Positions 1 to 7,936 of a DNA stretch of 64,000 bases are shown here, in pieces. This DNA comes from a virus: positions 1 to 64,000 of IMG/VR virus record IMGVR_UViG_3300008117_000023. One strand, written 5' to 3'. The notes beneath the pieces were generated by a model. The model ran no database searches. It was not told the DNA's origin and saw only the letters and a list, made by a program, of their open reading frames with translations. Position 1 is the stretch's first letter. Each line of letters starts with the position of its first letter. The translations under genes and the position numbers were made by a program.

Positions 1-1
1 C

Positions 2-406
2 AAGCGAGTGTTTAGAGCGTTCGTAGCAGACGGCACTACAAATGTAGGCAACATTGACATACAACGAAATTCAACCACAGTGGCTCGTATCACTGCTACC
101 AAAGGACAGACACTAATGGCTGTGTACACTGTACCTGCTGGATATACTGGCTATCTTTACAAAGGCACTGCTTCAGCACAAAGCGGGTCTGATGCCACAG
201 GCAATATGTTTGTGAGATATTTTGGCGAAGAAAGTTTTAGAACACAGCACACCTTTGAAGTGGGCGGCACCGGTGGTCAATACACTTATGACTTTGCATT
301 CCCGCCACCCATCCCAGAAAAGTCGGATATTGATGTGCGAGTATCAGGTAGAACCAACAACGGCAGATACACCGCAGCCTTTGATTTATTATTGGTAGGG
401 AATTGA
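2..406 (+). CDS. Virion structural protein, 5'-truncated by window edge
   Basis: The frame is open to the left edge, so only the C-terminal ~134 residues are visible. They are rich in Thr, Gly and aromatic residues with beta-strand periodicity (QTLMAVYTVPAGYTGYLYKG; FDLLLVGN end), typical of T4-like phage tail or virion decoration proteins. It ends one base before the next gene. I recognise the general style from marine T4-like phages but cannot name the exact protein. Confidence 0.6.
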   Translation, partial: KRVFRAFVADGTTNVGNIDIQRNSTTVARITATKGQTLMAVYTVPAGYTGYLYKGTASAQSGSDATGNMFVRYFGEESFRTQHTFEVGGTGGQYTYDFAFPPPIPEKSDIDVRVSGRTNNGRYTAAFDLLLVGN

Positions 407-407
407 A

Positions 408-830
408 ATGTATAGAAAATACATAAACATAGTAGAAGCAGCCAACAAGGGCTGTCCTATAGCGACTTATGACATAGATGTTAATCTAAAGAATCGTCAG
501 AAAGCTATAGATGAGTATCACTATGGTCCTGCTAATCCAGACGAGCCTGAAAGTTATTGGAAACAAGCTGCCCGGCGTTGGAACATCACAGAGAAAACTG
601 CCAAGACAATGCTGTGTGGTAACTGTGCTGCATTTGATGTATCAGACAAGATGTGGAAGTGTATTGAAGATGGTGCTAAGGGCGATGAGCCCAGTGCTGA
701 TACTATGGCTACTATACACAAAGCAGATCTAGGCTACTGTAATTTCTTACATTTTAAATGCGCTGGCACACGTAGCTGTACAGCGTGGGTAACAGGAGGA
801 GCGATAGATGACAAAGACAGAACAGAATGA
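408..830 (+). CDS. Conserved cysteine-rich phage protein
   Basis: 140 residues. The C-terminal half has clustered cysteines (CGNCAAF, MWKC, GYC, FKCAGTRSC), suggesting a bound metal or Fe-S centre, although no named domain is recognised. The N-terminal half (about residues 1-60) is polar and helical. It follows the virion gene directly and its end overlaps the next cysteine-rich gene by 23 bases, so the two are probably co-translated. Similar Cys-rich proteins are common in T4-like phages of marine bacteria. Function unknown. Confidence 0.75.
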   Translation: MYRKYINIVEAANKGCPIATYDIDVNLKNRQKAIDEYHYGPANPDEPESYWKQAARRWNITEKTAKTMLCGNCAAFDVSDKMWKCIEDGAKGDEPSADTMATIHKADLGYCNFLHFKCAGTRSCTAWVTGGAIDDKDRTE

Positions 831-966
831 ATTTTTGTGCAACCACTGTAGACATCCTGCACATTGCGGACATGGATGCTCAGACGAAGCCTGCGATCAC
901 TGCCCAGAATGTGCTTGCGTACATTGTCAAGCAGAACAGGAACAAATTGAAAGAGGGTACAATTAA
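808..966 (+). CDS. Small cysteine/histidine-rich protein, probable zinc binder
   Basis: 52 residues with ten Cys and several His in close CxxC and CxH spacing (CNHC, HCGHGC, CDHCPEC, CVHC), as in multi-zinc knuckle proteins. The ATG lies within the end of the upstream Cys-rich gene, behind the strong ribosome site AGGAGGAG. I prefer this frame to a longer competing frame starting at 827, which has no ribosome site and no conserved look. The acidic C-terminus ends ERGYN. A metal-binding regulatory or storage role is only inference. Confidence 0.65.
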   Translation: MTKTEQNEFLCNHCRHPAHCGHGCSDEACDHCPECACVHCQAEQEQIERGYN

Positions 967-967
967 A

Positions 968-1114
968 ATGCAAGATAAAACTCTAGCAGATTACATCAAA
1001 AGAACTTTTGAAAAACAAGAGAACAAAAATCAACAACCTCAACCAGAGCAGTATGTAGTTAATCCTGAAGACGACGGCTCTGATTCAAAACAAAATCCAT
1101 ACAGTCAACATTAA
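968..1114 (+). CDS. Small hydrophilic phage protein
   Basis: 48 residues, starting MQDKTLADYIKRTFEKQENK, charged and Gln/Asn/Pro-rich with no membrane segment. The ATG lies one base after the previous stop and has the ribosome site AGAGGG. A strong hairpin terminator follows, so this is the last gene of the small Cys-rich operon. Function unknown. Confidence 0.6.
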   Translation: MQDKTLADYIKRTFEKQENKNQQPQPEQYVVNPEDDGSDSKQNPYSQH

Positions 1115-1120
1115 AAGATT

Positions 1121-1158
1121 AACCCCGGAAAGTATTTCTACTAACCGGGGTTTCTTTT
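1121..1158. terminator. Bidirectional Rho-independent terminator
   Basis: Stem AACCCCGG/CCGGGGTT with a ~16-base loop, followed by TTTCTTTTCT. It separates the plus-strand Cys-rich genes from the convergent minus-strand gene ending at 1208 and could serve both. Confidence 0.85.
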
Positions 1159-1207
1159 CTATAATATTTTATTATATTGGGCTACGCCCTTAGTATATTT
1201 TATATTT

Positions 1208-1507
1208 TTACTTATGCACGCCTTGGTTCACAAAGTTGTAAAACTTTTGTGCGGCTTCTAATACTTTTTCAGTTCCTGGGATCTCAGGAAACGCAACTGT
1301 ACTAATAACTTCGTTGGTCTTTGGATCACGCTTTGCAGTCATTTCTACTTGTGCAAACTTTGCAGAATATTCAAACTCTGCCATTTGTTTTGCCATATCA
1401 AGAACTTGTGTTCTAATTTCGTAACCGTTCTTGTTGAATGTTACTTTGGGCATCGCTGCCTTAAACTGCTCTGCCATCTGTTCCGCTTGTTTAGTTAAAT
1501 CTGACAT
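1208..1507 (-). CDS. Conserved phage protein of unknown function
   Basis: 99 residues, starting MSDLTKQAEQMAEQFKAAMP, helical and soluble, ending with KVLEAAQKFYNFVNQG. The start is supported by AAGGAG six bases upstream. It is the last gene of a minus-strand group. I recognise this type (N-terminal Met/Ala/Lys helix, then a beta region YEIRTQVLDMAK) from T4-like marine phages but know no function. Confidence 0.75.
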   Translation of the reverse strand: MSDLTKQAEQMAEQFKAAMPKVTFNKNGYEIRTQVLDMAKQMAEFEYSAKFAQVEMTAKRDPKTNEVISTVAFPEIPGTEKVLEAAQKFYNFVNQGVHK

Positions 1508-1563
1508 TTCATTTCTCCTTGTGTGTGTATGTCTTACATATAGGTATGTTTTTCCTATATGCT

Positions 1564-1592
1564 ATTATATATGCCTTTCAATAAAAAAGCAA
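1564..1592 (-). promoter_or_regulatory. Sigma70-like promoter for the 1208-1507 gene
   Basis: On the minus strand TTGCTT, a 17-base spacer, then TATAAT. It lies just downstream of the hydrolase stop and reads toward the gene ending at 1208. Confidence 0.6.
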
Positions 1593-2168
1593 CTATTTTT
1601 TGAACTTTTTTACTCGTTCTTTGATAATCTCTAGCACTTGATTATTGAGAACCACTTCGTAATGATTGCACTCCGCCTCAATCAATTCCATGTCATCGTG
1701 ATGTCGTTGACTAGCAATAGTAACAACACCATCATTGCGTTCTAGTAAGAAAGGACTTTGGCCTTTCACAGTAACAATGTTGGTCCAAGGATGTTGAATC
1801 TTAATAGAATTGGCTTGTTTCATTACCCATGAACTAGGTCCTATATCACGCATGAGTCTACTGAACGGCAAAAAATATTGGGCATAGTCTGCTACGGCTG
1901 CTCCTCCATACGGAGTACTCAACGTAACAGCACCCAGTACTTGATCAGGCATAGCATTGGCAATATGCAGTGCATATATACCACCCAAACTATGCGCTAC
2001 AAATGCCATGTTTTCGGTAGTTGACAATTTGAGCAACATATCTTTTAGATTATTTTCAAATCCATTACGACTGTCATAATCAATGTTTATGCCTGGTCCT
2101 AGCTTCTTTCTAATATAATTAAAACTTTCGCTAGTTGCATTAGCACCGTGAATATATACTAGGTTCAT
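1593..2168 (-). CDS. Alpha/beta-hydrolase (lipase/esterase-like)
   Basis: 191 residues with an alpha/beta-hydrolase layout: N-terminal strand and HG oxyanion motif (VYIHGAN, residues 3-10), nucleophile elbow AHSLGG with Ser60, acid candidate Asp146 (NDGVV) and catalytic His169 (CNHYEV). The triad spacing is complete, so it should be an active serine hydrolase. No signal peptide is seen, so it is probably cytoplasmic, perhaps acting on host lipids or thioesters (inference). It is followed by its own minus-strand neighbour and preceded by an AATAAATA late-promoter-like octamer. Confidence 0.85.
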   Translation of the reverse strand: MNLVYIHGANATSESFNYIRKKLGPGINIDYDSRNGFENNLKDMLLKLSTTENMAFVAHSLGGIYALHIANAMPDQVLGAVTLSTPYGGAAVADYAQYFLPFSRLMRDIGPSSWVMKQANSIKIQHPWTNIVTVKGQSPFLLERNDGVVTIASQRHHDDMELIEAECNHYEVVLNNQVLEIIKERVKKFKK

Positions 2169-2172
2169 GCAG

Positions 2173-2180
2173 TATTTATT
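2173..2180 (-). promoter_or_regulatory. T4-type late promoter octamer (AATAAATA)
   Basis: AATAAATA on the minus strand, immediately upstream of the hydrolase start at 2168 and overlapping the stop of the preceding gene. Close spacing makes its use uncertain. Confidence 0.4.
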
Positions 2181-2298
2181 TGGCTAACATTAGATCTCTA
2201 GCTTCTTGGTGAAGTCCTTGTCTAGCTAAAGCAGCGGCAGCACGGGCTTGCCCAATACTGATACCAACTTCATATAGAAAGTTGAGTAATTTTTTCAT
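2176..2298 (-). CDS. Small conserved phage protein
   Basis: 40 residues, MKKLLNFLYEVGISIGQARA then an Ala/Leu helix ending ARDLMLAK. The start is the ATG behind AAAAGGAAA, overlapping the previous stop as ATGA. A longer reading of this frame upstream would overlap the better-supported 58-residue gene and was not used. Function unknown; the helix could be a short coiled-coil or protein-binding peptide. Confidence 0.65.
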   Translation of the reverse strand: MKKLLNFLYEVGISIGQARAAAALARQGLHQEARDLMLAK

Positions 2299-2471
2299 AG
2301 ATATTTTTCCTTTTGAGAAGTAAATTGTTGAATGTAAATTTCCAATTGTGCGGCATCGGTAATGCCTTTGGTGCTTAGATATGTATCTAAGCGATCTTGA
2401 TACGTGGAATCGGGAAACATTTCTGCTAGCCGTTCCACTAGGGCTAACATAGTTTTTGATAAGGTTTTCAT
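2295..2471 (-). CDS. Small conserved phage protein
   Basis: 58 residues, MKTLSKTMLALVERLAEMFP then DSTYQDRLDTYLSTKG, ending in a charged helix. Good ribosome site AGAGGAAAG before the ATG, and its stop overlaps the next start (ATGA), showing translational coupling. It is the first gene of the minus-strand operon and sits divergently from iscU. Function unknown. Confidence 0.7.
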   Translation of the reverse strand: MKTLSKTMLALVERLAEMFPDSTYQDRLDTYLSTKGITDAAQLEIYIQQFTSQKEKYL

Positions 2472-2514
2472 TTTCTTTCCTCTGTAAGTGTGTAGTGTTG
2501 CTTTGCAACATAAT

Positions 2515-2522
2515 TATTTAGC
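2515..2522 (-). promoter_or_regulatory. T4-type late promoter octamer (GCTAAATA), minus strand
   Basis: GCTAAATA reading leftward, 43 bases upstream of the 2471 start, in the divergent region. A small GTTGC-TTT-GCAAC hairpin lies next to it at 2497-2509. Confidence 0.6.
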
Positions 2523-2577
2523 ATGCTCAGTAGAAACCATAATATATATTAGAAATATTTTGAGTAAAATATTAGGG

Positions 2578-2585
2578 CATAAATA
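2578..2585 (+). promoter_or_regulatory. T4-type late promoter octamer (CATAAATA) for iscU operon
   Basis: CATAAATA 19 bases before the iscU ATG, followed by AAGGAG. It suggests that the Fe-S genes are expressed late. Confidence 0.6.
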
Positions 2586-2604
2586 TATGCTCAAGGAGAA
2601 ACAC

Positions 2605-2991
2605 ATGGCTTACAGTAACAAAGTTATTGATCATTACGAAAATCCTCGCAACGTAGGTAGCTTTGATAAGAACGATGCTGACATTGGTACAGGCATGGTT
2701 GGCGCACCTGCTTGCGGTGATGTTATGAAACTACAGATAAAGGTGGATCATGATACAGGTATTATTACAGATGCAAAATTTAAAACGTATGGCTGCGGAT
2801 CGGCTATCGCAAGTTCGAGCCTCGTTACAGAATGGCTCAAAGGTAAAACCCTCGACGAAGCAGGAGCAATCAAAAACTCCGAAATCGCCACAGAACTAGC
2901 ATTACCCCCAGTAAAGATCCATTGTTCAATTCTAGCAGAAGATGCTATTAAGGCGGCCGTAAATGATTACCGTAACCGAAACAGCAAGTAA
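2605..2991 (+). CDS. iscU: Iron-sulfur cluster scaffold protein IscU
   Basis: 128 residues, the same length as bacterial IscU. The family's cluster ligands are all present: Cys37 and Asp39 in ACGD, Cys64 in YGCGSA, and His106-Cys107 in IHCSILAED. Residues 100-104 are LPPVK, the HscA chaperone recognition motif, so the protein should still engage host HscA. IscU receives sulfur from the IscS desulfurase and builds [2Fe-2S] clusters. No iscS is seen here, so host IscS would be used. The start is set by AAGGAG before the ATG at 2605. It overlaps iscA by 29 bases. Confidence 0.95.
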   Translation: MAYSNKVIDHYENPRNVGSFDKNDADIGTGMVGAPACGDVMKLQIKVDHDTGIITDAKFKTYGCGSAIASSSLVTEWLKGKTLDEAGAIKNSEIATELALPPVKIHCSILAEDAIKAAVNDYRNRNSK

Positions 2992-3289
2992 GCGTATTAA
3001 GCAAACCTTAGAACGCCGAGGTAAAGGTGTAGGCATTCGTATAGGCGTTAAGACCACAGGTTGCAGTGGACTTGCTTATGTGTTAGAATACGTGGACAAC
3101 TACGAAGCTGAAGTTGGAGTAACTAATTTTGCTCATGATGGATTTGTTGTTTTGGTAGATGCTAAAAGTCTAGCTTACCTAAACGGACTAACTATGGATT
3201 GGGTTCGCAACGGCCTAAATGAAGGCTTTGATTTTATTAACCCCAACGAACGAGATCGTTGCGGATGTGGAGAAAGTTTTAGAGTATGA
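2963..3289 (+). CDS. iscA: A-type Fe-S carrier protein (IscA-like)
   Basis: 108 residues of the HesB/IscA family. Conserved Cys34 in TGCSG and Cys100/Cys102 in RCGCGESF match the three cluster- or iron-binding cysteines of E. coli IscA. A-type carriers move clusters from IscU to client apoproteins. The gene starts inside the end of iscU and overlaps the next A-type gene by 4 bases (ATGA), forming a tightly coupled trio. The mid-region NLA-type substitutions do not touch the ligands. Confidence 0.93.
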   Translation: MITVTETASKRIKQTLERRGKGVGIRIGVKTTGCSGLAYVLEYVDNYEAEVGVTNFAHDGFVVLVDAKSLAYLNGLTMDWVRNGLNEGFDFINPNERDRCGCGESFRV

Positions 3290-3609
3290 TAACAATAACA
3301 GAATCAGCACAACACAAAATAACAGATCTTCTATTAGAAGAAAACAACGATAAACTATCTTTGAGAACGTTTGTTCAAGGCGGGGGCTGTTCGGGCTTCC
3401 AATACGGATTTACATTTGACGAAGAAAAAAACGAAGACGACTTTGAAATTCCAGTAGGAGAATTCAAAGTGCTAGTTGATGCAATGAGCATGCAGTACCT
3501 GTCTGGTGCTGTCATAGACTACAAAGAAGATATAATGGGTGCTTCATTCAGTATACAAAATCCTAATGCACAAACATCTTGCGGTTGCGGAAGTAGTTTC
3601 TCAGTATAA
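3286..3609 (+). CDS. erpA: A-type Fe-S carrier protein (ErpA-like)
   Basis: 107 residues, second HesB/IscA-family protein, with [11 protein letters not shown] (Cys35) and SCGCGSSF (Cys99, Cys101). The FQYGFTFD and [18 protein letters not shown] patterns look more like ErpA than IscA. It is presumably the late-acting carrier delivering clusters to clients. Last gene of the operon. Carriage of two different A-type carriers plus the scaffold is more than the single hesB-like gene usual in marine phages. Confidence 0.9.
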   Translation: MITITESAQHKITDLLLEENNDKLSLRTFVQGGGCSGFQYGFTFDEEKNEDDFEIPVGEFKVLVDAMSMQYLSGAVIDYKEDIMGASFSIQNPNAQTSCGCGSSFSV

Positions 3610-3629
3610 TTATTTGGCAGATAATTCTG

Positions 3630-3657
3630 TTGACATTATACAAAAAGGTAGTAAAAT
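3630..3657 (+). promoter_or_regulatory. Sigma70-like promoter
   Basis: TTGACA, a 16-base spacer, TAAAAT, ending a few bases before the 3664 ATG. Such a short leader leaves no obvious ribosome site, so use is uncertain. Confidence 0.4.
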
Positions 3658-3663
3658 AAGCGT

Positions 3664-4428
3664 ATGAAAATCACAATCGCAGGTTACGGTGTGCTTGGCC
3701 AAGCACACAAAGCTATATTAGGCCACAAACACGAACTCAGACTAGCTGACCCATTGGTGTTAGGAAAGACTGTACAGGACTTTGCAGACGACACAGACGG
3801 AGTAATTTGTTGCGTGTCTACTCCTGCAAGACACAATGGTGCATGTGAAATGGCCAATGTTTATGATGTAATAAGTCAAACAAACAAATCTACACCAATT
3901 ATCATTCGCAGCACTATTTCGATAGAAGGTTGGGAAATGCTAACAGAATCATTTCCTGAGCATAACTTAACATTTTGTCCAGAGTTTTTAAGATCCGATC
4001 ATGCTGAAAAAGACATGTGGAGCGAGAACGTACTTTTTATGGGCGGCAGTGGAGTCGAGTTTTGGCATGATGTATATTCCAAAGCAATTCTAAATCTTAG
4101 TGTGGGCCGTATGGATCCAAAACTTTTAATAGCAGGAAAATATTTTAGAAATGCATTCCTTGCTACAAAGGTTAGTTTCTTTAATCAAATATTTGATTTT
4201 TGTAAAGCAAAAGATATAGACTATAATCTAGTAGCACAGCTGGTGGGAGTTGACCCAAGGATTGGTGGAAGTCACACAGCGATCACAGATGAACGTGGTT
4301 GGGGCGGACATTGTTTCCCTAAAGATACATCTGCAATTATTCATTCAGCTGAACGCGATAATGTAGATTTAAGTGTACTCAAACAAGCAGTAGAATACAA
4401 CAACAAAGTACGGAAAACTCCTGAATAA
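3664..4428 (+). CDS. UDP-glucose/GDP-mannose dehydrogenase-like protein, short form
   Basis: 254 residues. N-terminal Rossmann motif GYGVLGQAH (7-15) binds NAD; a central helical domain follows; the active-site segment GWGGHCFPKD carries the catalytic Cys of the UDP-sugar dehydrogenase family. Family enzymes are usually 390-450 residues; here the C-terminal UDP-sugar-binding Rossmann domain is missing, as in other short phage homologs. It probably oxidises a sugar nucleotide or acts in surface glycan changes, but the truncation makes the substrate uncertain. A late promoter overlaps its stop. Confidence 0.85.
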   Translation: MKITIAGYGVLGQAHKAILGHKHELRLADPLVLGKTVQDFADDTDGVICCVSTPARHNGACEMANVYDVISQTNKSTPIIIRSTISIEGWEMLTESFPEHNLTFCPEFLRSDHAEKDMWSENVLFMGGSGVEFWHDVYSKAILNLSVGRMDPKLLIAGKYFRNAFLATKVSFFNQIFDFCKAKDIDYNLVAQLVGVDPRIGGSHTAITDERGWGGHCFPKDTSAIIHSAERDNVDLSVLKQAVEYNNKVRKTPE

Positions 4429-4431
4429 ATA
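4424..4431 (+). promoter_or_regulatory. T4-type late promoter octamer (AATAAATA)
   Basis: AATAAATA 20 bases before the 4451 ATG, overlapping the upstream stop codon, and followed by AGGAGA. Confidence 0.6.
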
Positions 4432-4450
4432 GTGTACAGGAGAAATTACT

Positions 4451-5308
4451 ATGTCTATTTTTGAAGGTGCCGTTTCCGGATTATCAGGTGTTGCTAATAA
4501 GTTAGGTTTCAATTTTTTAACTGGTAATATACCGTTAGTCCCTCCAGCTCCAATATATGTTGGTCTGCAAGTTCCAGAACTAAACAATGGCATAGGTTCC
4601 ACAGGCCCTGCAAATCATACCGGCGGATTTTTTCTTAATATTCCTAATCATTCTGCAGAGTTTGGTGACCTTGCAATACAGATGGCGCAAGAAGCACTTG
4701 TAACAATTGAACTTGCTGTTGCACTACAAACTATAACGGACCCCGAAGGCGGAATAAAAATTAAAGATGCACTCGATCCTTATCATTACAATATTGTAAG
4801 AAATGCTCTAATAGAAAATAAAGAACCAGTCCCAACACCAGCCAATCCTGGAGCAACAATATTATCTGATCTAGGCGGCGCTATTGTAGAAACTGGTGCG
4901 CTGTCTGCTATTGTTAGTGGAGCGCAAGCTATGCGCACCGCGGGATTCTTTTCAGATTTTTTAAAATTTACTCCACAATTGTCTTTGTTACCTCCAGGTG
5001 GGCCAGGCCTTGGCGGCATAACCTTTAGCGGAGGAGTAGGTTTGCCAATTTTAACAGAAGTAGCTGGTGCTTTTCCTAGCTATTCATTACCCTTAAATAT
5101 AATGAGTGCCGCAATAACTATGAAAACCATTGCGTTGCAGTACATAACATCTCTTTTAAGAAACTCTATTGATGCGGTAGCAGGTGCGCTAATTCTTAAA
5201 AATGTGCTGGACGACTTTAGCGTTGCAGTGTCAGCTAATGCTATACAAAAAGCAGGCGGAACTCCGCCTGAGGCTACAGTACAAACAGGCGAAGACGGAA
5301 TATTTTAA
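4451..5308 (+). CDS. Putative virion/baseplate-associated protein upstream of PAAR
   Basis: 285 residues with long Gly/Ala/Pro-rich apolar stretches (SLLPPGGPGLGGITFSGG; about 160-205) and several moderately hydrophobic helices; no signal peptide. Its stop shares a base with the PAAR gene start (TAATG), and a late promoter precedes it, so the pair is likely made late as a structural unit. It may be a spike-tip partner or a cargo/effector carried under the PAAR tip. No domain recognised; both roles are inference. Confidence 0.7.
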   Translation: MSIFEGAVSGLSGVANKLGFNFLTGNIPLVPPAPIYVGLQVPELNNGIGSTGPANHTGGFFLNIPNHSAEFGDLAIQMAQEALVTIELAVALQTITDPEGGIKIKDALDPYHYNIVRNALIENKEPVPTPANPGATILSDLGGAIVETGALSAIVSGAQAMRTAGFFSDFLKFTPQLSLLPPGGPGLGGITFSGGVGLPILTEVAGAFPSYSLPLNIMSAAITMKTIALQYITSLLRNSIDAVAGALILKNVLDDFSVAVSANAIQKAGGTPPEATVQTGEDGIF

Positions 5309-5577
5309 TGCCAAAGACCGCAAGACGAGGCAAAGATGTCGCTGGATCAACTATTATTTCTGGACGGTTAACTGTTATTGTTAACGATACACCTGTAGTA
5401 ACTCTGGGTGATGTAATTACTCCGCACATACCCGGAGGCCCGCATAACGGTGCTGTGATAGTAGGATACGAGCCTACAGTTATAGCAGAAGATCGACCAG
5501 TTGCACGTCAAGGTGATGCTGCATCCTGTGGACACATAATTGCAACAGGGTCCGAAAATGTTATTACAGGAGTTTGA
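5308..5577 (+). CDS. PAAR-domain spike tip protein
   Basis: 89 residues. The PAAR pattern is clear: TLGDVITPHIPGGPHNG then VARQGDAASCGH, a small beta cone with His/Cys metal ligands. In T4 the PAAR protein gp5.4 sharpens the baseplate central spike that pierces the outer membrane. It is co-translated with the 285-residue gene in front. The length matches single-domain PAAR proteins, with no fused toxin. Confidence 0.92.
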   Translation: MPKTARRGKDVAGSTIISGRLTVIVNDTPVVTLGDVITPHIPGGPHNGAVIVGYEPTVIAEDRPVARQGDAASCGHIIATGSENVITGV

Positions 5578-5609
5578 GTCTGTCATATGTACATATTCTT
5601 TCTGTGCAT

Positions 5610-5639
5610 GTTACACTAAATAATACACTGGAGTGTAAC
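5610..5639 (+). promoter_or_regulatory. Late promoter inside an 8-bp inverted repeat
   Basis: GTTACACT (5610-5617) and AGTGTAAC (5632-5639) form a perfect inverted repeat flanking the late octamer ACTAAATA (5615-5622). The right arm ends just before the ATG at 5642, so the hairpin could also hide the ribosome site GGAG. Confidence 0.6.
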
Positions 5640-5641
5640 AA

Positions 5642-5905
5642 ATGAGAAAGCGAACTAGAAGCATATTAGAAGAACTTAATAATCTTGGTCGTACCAAGGA
5701 TAACGATCTTCTAATAGAAACATCAGGCAGCAATATCATAGAAAGTGCTATTAACTTACTTAATCGCATATCAAACACCTACGAAGCTGAAACTGCTGGA
5801 GAACTAGAACGTCGATTCATTAATGCAATTAAGAGCGGCGACCCTCGTAAATTTAAGCGTGGCATTCAAAAAGTTATTGAGAGTAAACAAAATGAGATTG
5901 AATGA
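5642..5905 (+). CDS. Conserved phage protein of unknown function
   Basis: 87 residues, charged and all-helical in appearance (RTRSILEELNNLG; AINLLNRISNTYEAETAGEL; basic end KFKRGIQKVIESK). No membrane segment or motif. It overlaps the nucleotidyltransferase-like gene by 14 bases, so the two are likely co-expressed. It may be a small partner of that enzyme (inference). Confidence 0.75.
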   Translation: MRKRTRSILEELNNLGRTKDNDLLIETSGSNIIESAINLLNRISNTYEAETAGELERRFINAIKSGDPRKFKRGIQKVIESKQNEIE

Positions 5906-6677
5906 AGGCGGTAACATCTTTAAGGATCCACAGACTAAGGAACCTTTAACACAGCGCATCAACAGAGCCGATGTTGATCCTACTCTAGCTTGGCTTGAAA
6001 AAATTACAGGCATTCCACACAAGGATTTTAAATTAGGTAGCACTGGTCGCAAAGAAACTTCTGGAGACCTAGACATTGCAGTTAATCAAGAAGAAGTAAC
6101 CAAAGAAGAACTAGTACAAAAATTAGCAGCTTGGTGTAAGGCCAACGGTAAAGATCCTAAAGTATACATCAAGAAAAGCGGTATCTCTGTACACTTCCTA
6201 ACACCTATTAGTGGCAATGAAGCAAGCGGATTTGTACAAACAGATCTAATGTTTGGTGACCCACAATGGATGACCTGGAGTCTACGTGGATCCAGTGATG
6301 AGCAGAGTCCTTACAAGGGTGTACATAAACAGATACTGATGGCAAGTATTGCAAAAGCAAACGGATTCAAATGGAGTGCTAATGTAGGACTACTTGACAG
6401 AGACACTAATGAACTTATTTCTAAAGTCCCTGCTGAGATTGCTGTTAAGCTGTTAGGTCCCACAGCACATGTCGAAGACCTTGACAGTGTTGAAACTATT
6501 ATTGGCAAGGCTAAGAGCTTGCCTAACTACGAACAATTAGTAGCAGATGCAAAAGAAACATTTGCTAGAGATAATTTAACATTGCCTGAAAGTACAGACA
6601 TTGCACGGCTAAAACAATTAGCTGGCATCAATCTAAACAGTACTGTTATGCTAGGCAACGGCATTAGGATGCGCTAA
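5892..6677 (+). CDS. Nucleotidyltransferase-fold protein
   Basis: 261 residues. The segment LGSTGRKETSGDLDIAV (near residues 43-60) is the GS-x-x-R...-x-D-x-D active-site signature of the Pol-beta-like nucleotidyltransferase superfamily, and a third acidic residue is available in FVQTDLMFGD. The C-terminal half is helical. Substrate unknown. It sits directly before a ligase-like gene, sharing one base with it, so the two may work together on nucleic acid or nucleotide substrates (inference). The start at 5892 was chosen over an upstream in-frame ATG because it overlaps the preceding gene only slightly. Confidence 0.8.
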   Translation: MRLNEGGNIFKDPQTKEPLTQRINRADVDPTLAWLEKITGIPHKDFKLGSTGRKETSGDLDIAVNQEEVTKEELVQKLAAWCKANGKDPKVYIKKSGISVHFLTPISGNEASGFVQTDLMFGDPQWMTWSLRGSSDEQSPYKGVHKQILMASIAKANGFKWSANVGLLDRDTNELISKVPAEIAVKLLGPTAHVEDLDSVETIIGKAKSLPNYEQLVADAKETFARDNLTLPESTDIARLKQLAGINLNSTVMLGNGIRMR

Positions 6678-7936
6678 TGAGATTCTACGAATTTAAAGAA
6701 TATGCTACTGGCTCTAAGGGTCAGGCCAAAGGCAAAGATAAAATGCCAAAAGCCAAAGCGGGGCGTACTGATCATCCCTTGCATGGAAAACTTGTAGGTG
6801 AAAAGACCAACGAGTCGTTGCAATTAGATGAAGGTGCTCGCATACAACACGCAGAAGATTTAATATTTTGGGAAGGTAGTGCAGGCGCAGTTCGCGCATT
6901 AGAAAGTCTAAAGAAATTAGAGACCGGAGGTCATAAGAATGTTACCATTAAGTGGGATGGTAGTCCGGCAGTTATTTTTGGACGTGATGAAGAAGGTAAT
7001 TTTATCCTTACGGACAAGAGTGGTTTCACTGCTAAAGGTTACGACGGAAAATCAAAGAGTGCAGAAGAATTAGAAGACATGTTCTTGAATCGTTCAGGCG
7101 GCAAGAACAGAGAAAATCCTGGATACGTAAAGTTTGCAGGTAACATGAAAAATATATTTGATAAGTTTGAAAGAGCTACAGACGAAAACTTTAGAGGCTA
7201 CTTTAAAGGAGACCTGTTGTATTTTACAACACCTCCAGAACAAGACGGCCGCTATGTATTCAAACCTAACGTTGTACAATATGCTGTAGATAAGAATTCT
7301 GATATAGGCAAGCGCATTGGCGCAAGTACTACAGGAATTGTAGTACATAGATTCGTTGATGAGATTGGTAATGAACGTGCATTAAAGCCGGGCGAGATTG
7401 ACAGTATAGTTAACGGTCCTGAAGTATTAGTAGTACCTTCTGTAACAGCACAACGTCCTCCAGAAGTTGACGACTCTAGTTTAAAACAGCTAAGACAATT
7501 AATCAATAAAAACGCTAAAGCTATGGATACTCTGTTAAATGCAGAACAACTCAAAGCAGGACAGCTTACCGACTTACCAACAATCTTTTACACATACCTA
7601 AACTCAAAAGTAGATACAGGCATTAACAATCTAGCACAAGACTTTGCAGGCTGGCTTGCATCTAGCAAAGTTAGCGAAGCAAAGAAACGTAAAGTGATTG
7701 AGTGGATCAACAAGAATGTATCAGGCTTTAATGCTCTATGGCAAGTAGTTGATGGAATTATGCGTGTTAAAGATGATATCATTGGACAGCTAGATCAACA
7801 CGGTGCTGACATAGAAGCAAGTATTAACGGACAAGCCGGCGGTGAAGGTTACGTTCTAGCTCATCCTGAAGGCGATATCAAACTTGTTCCAAGGGAATTT
7901 TTTACAAAAGCTAACAGAGCAGTGGAGAGAGATTAA
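6677..7936 (+). CDS. Ligase-like covalent nucleotidyltransferase family protein
   Basis: 419 residues. TIKWDGSPAVIFG places K92-x-D94-G95, the adenylation motif I of RNA/DNA ligases. Near the C-terminus EGYVLAHPEGDIKLV (390-404) resembles motifs IV and V with Lys402. A Lys-rich N-terminal ~40 residues may bind nucleic acid. Large proteins of this kind occur in T4-like marine phages and are usually left unnamed. RNA repair or end joining is possible but not shown by the sequence. Shares one base with both neighbours. Confidence 0.7.
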   Translation: MRFYEFKEYATGSKGQAKGKDKMPKAKAGRTDHPLHGKLVGEKTNESLQLDEGARIQHAEDLIFWEGSAGAVRALESLKKLETGGHKNVTIKWDGSPAVIFGRDEEGNFILTDKSGFTAKGYDGKSKSAEELEDMFLNRSGGKNRENPGYVKFAGNMKNIFDKFERATDENFRGYFKGDLLYFTTPPEQDGRYVFKPNVVQYAVDKNSDIGKRIGASTTGIVVHRFVDEIGNERALKPGEIDSIVNGPEVLVVPSVTAQRPPEVDDSSLKQLRQLINKNAKAMDTLLNAEQLKAGQLTDLPTIFYTYLNSKVDTGINNLAQDFAGWLASSKVSEAKKRKVIEWINKNVSGFNALWQVVDGIMRVKDDIIGQLDQHGADIEASINGQAGGEGYVLAHPEGDIKLVPREFFTKANRAVERD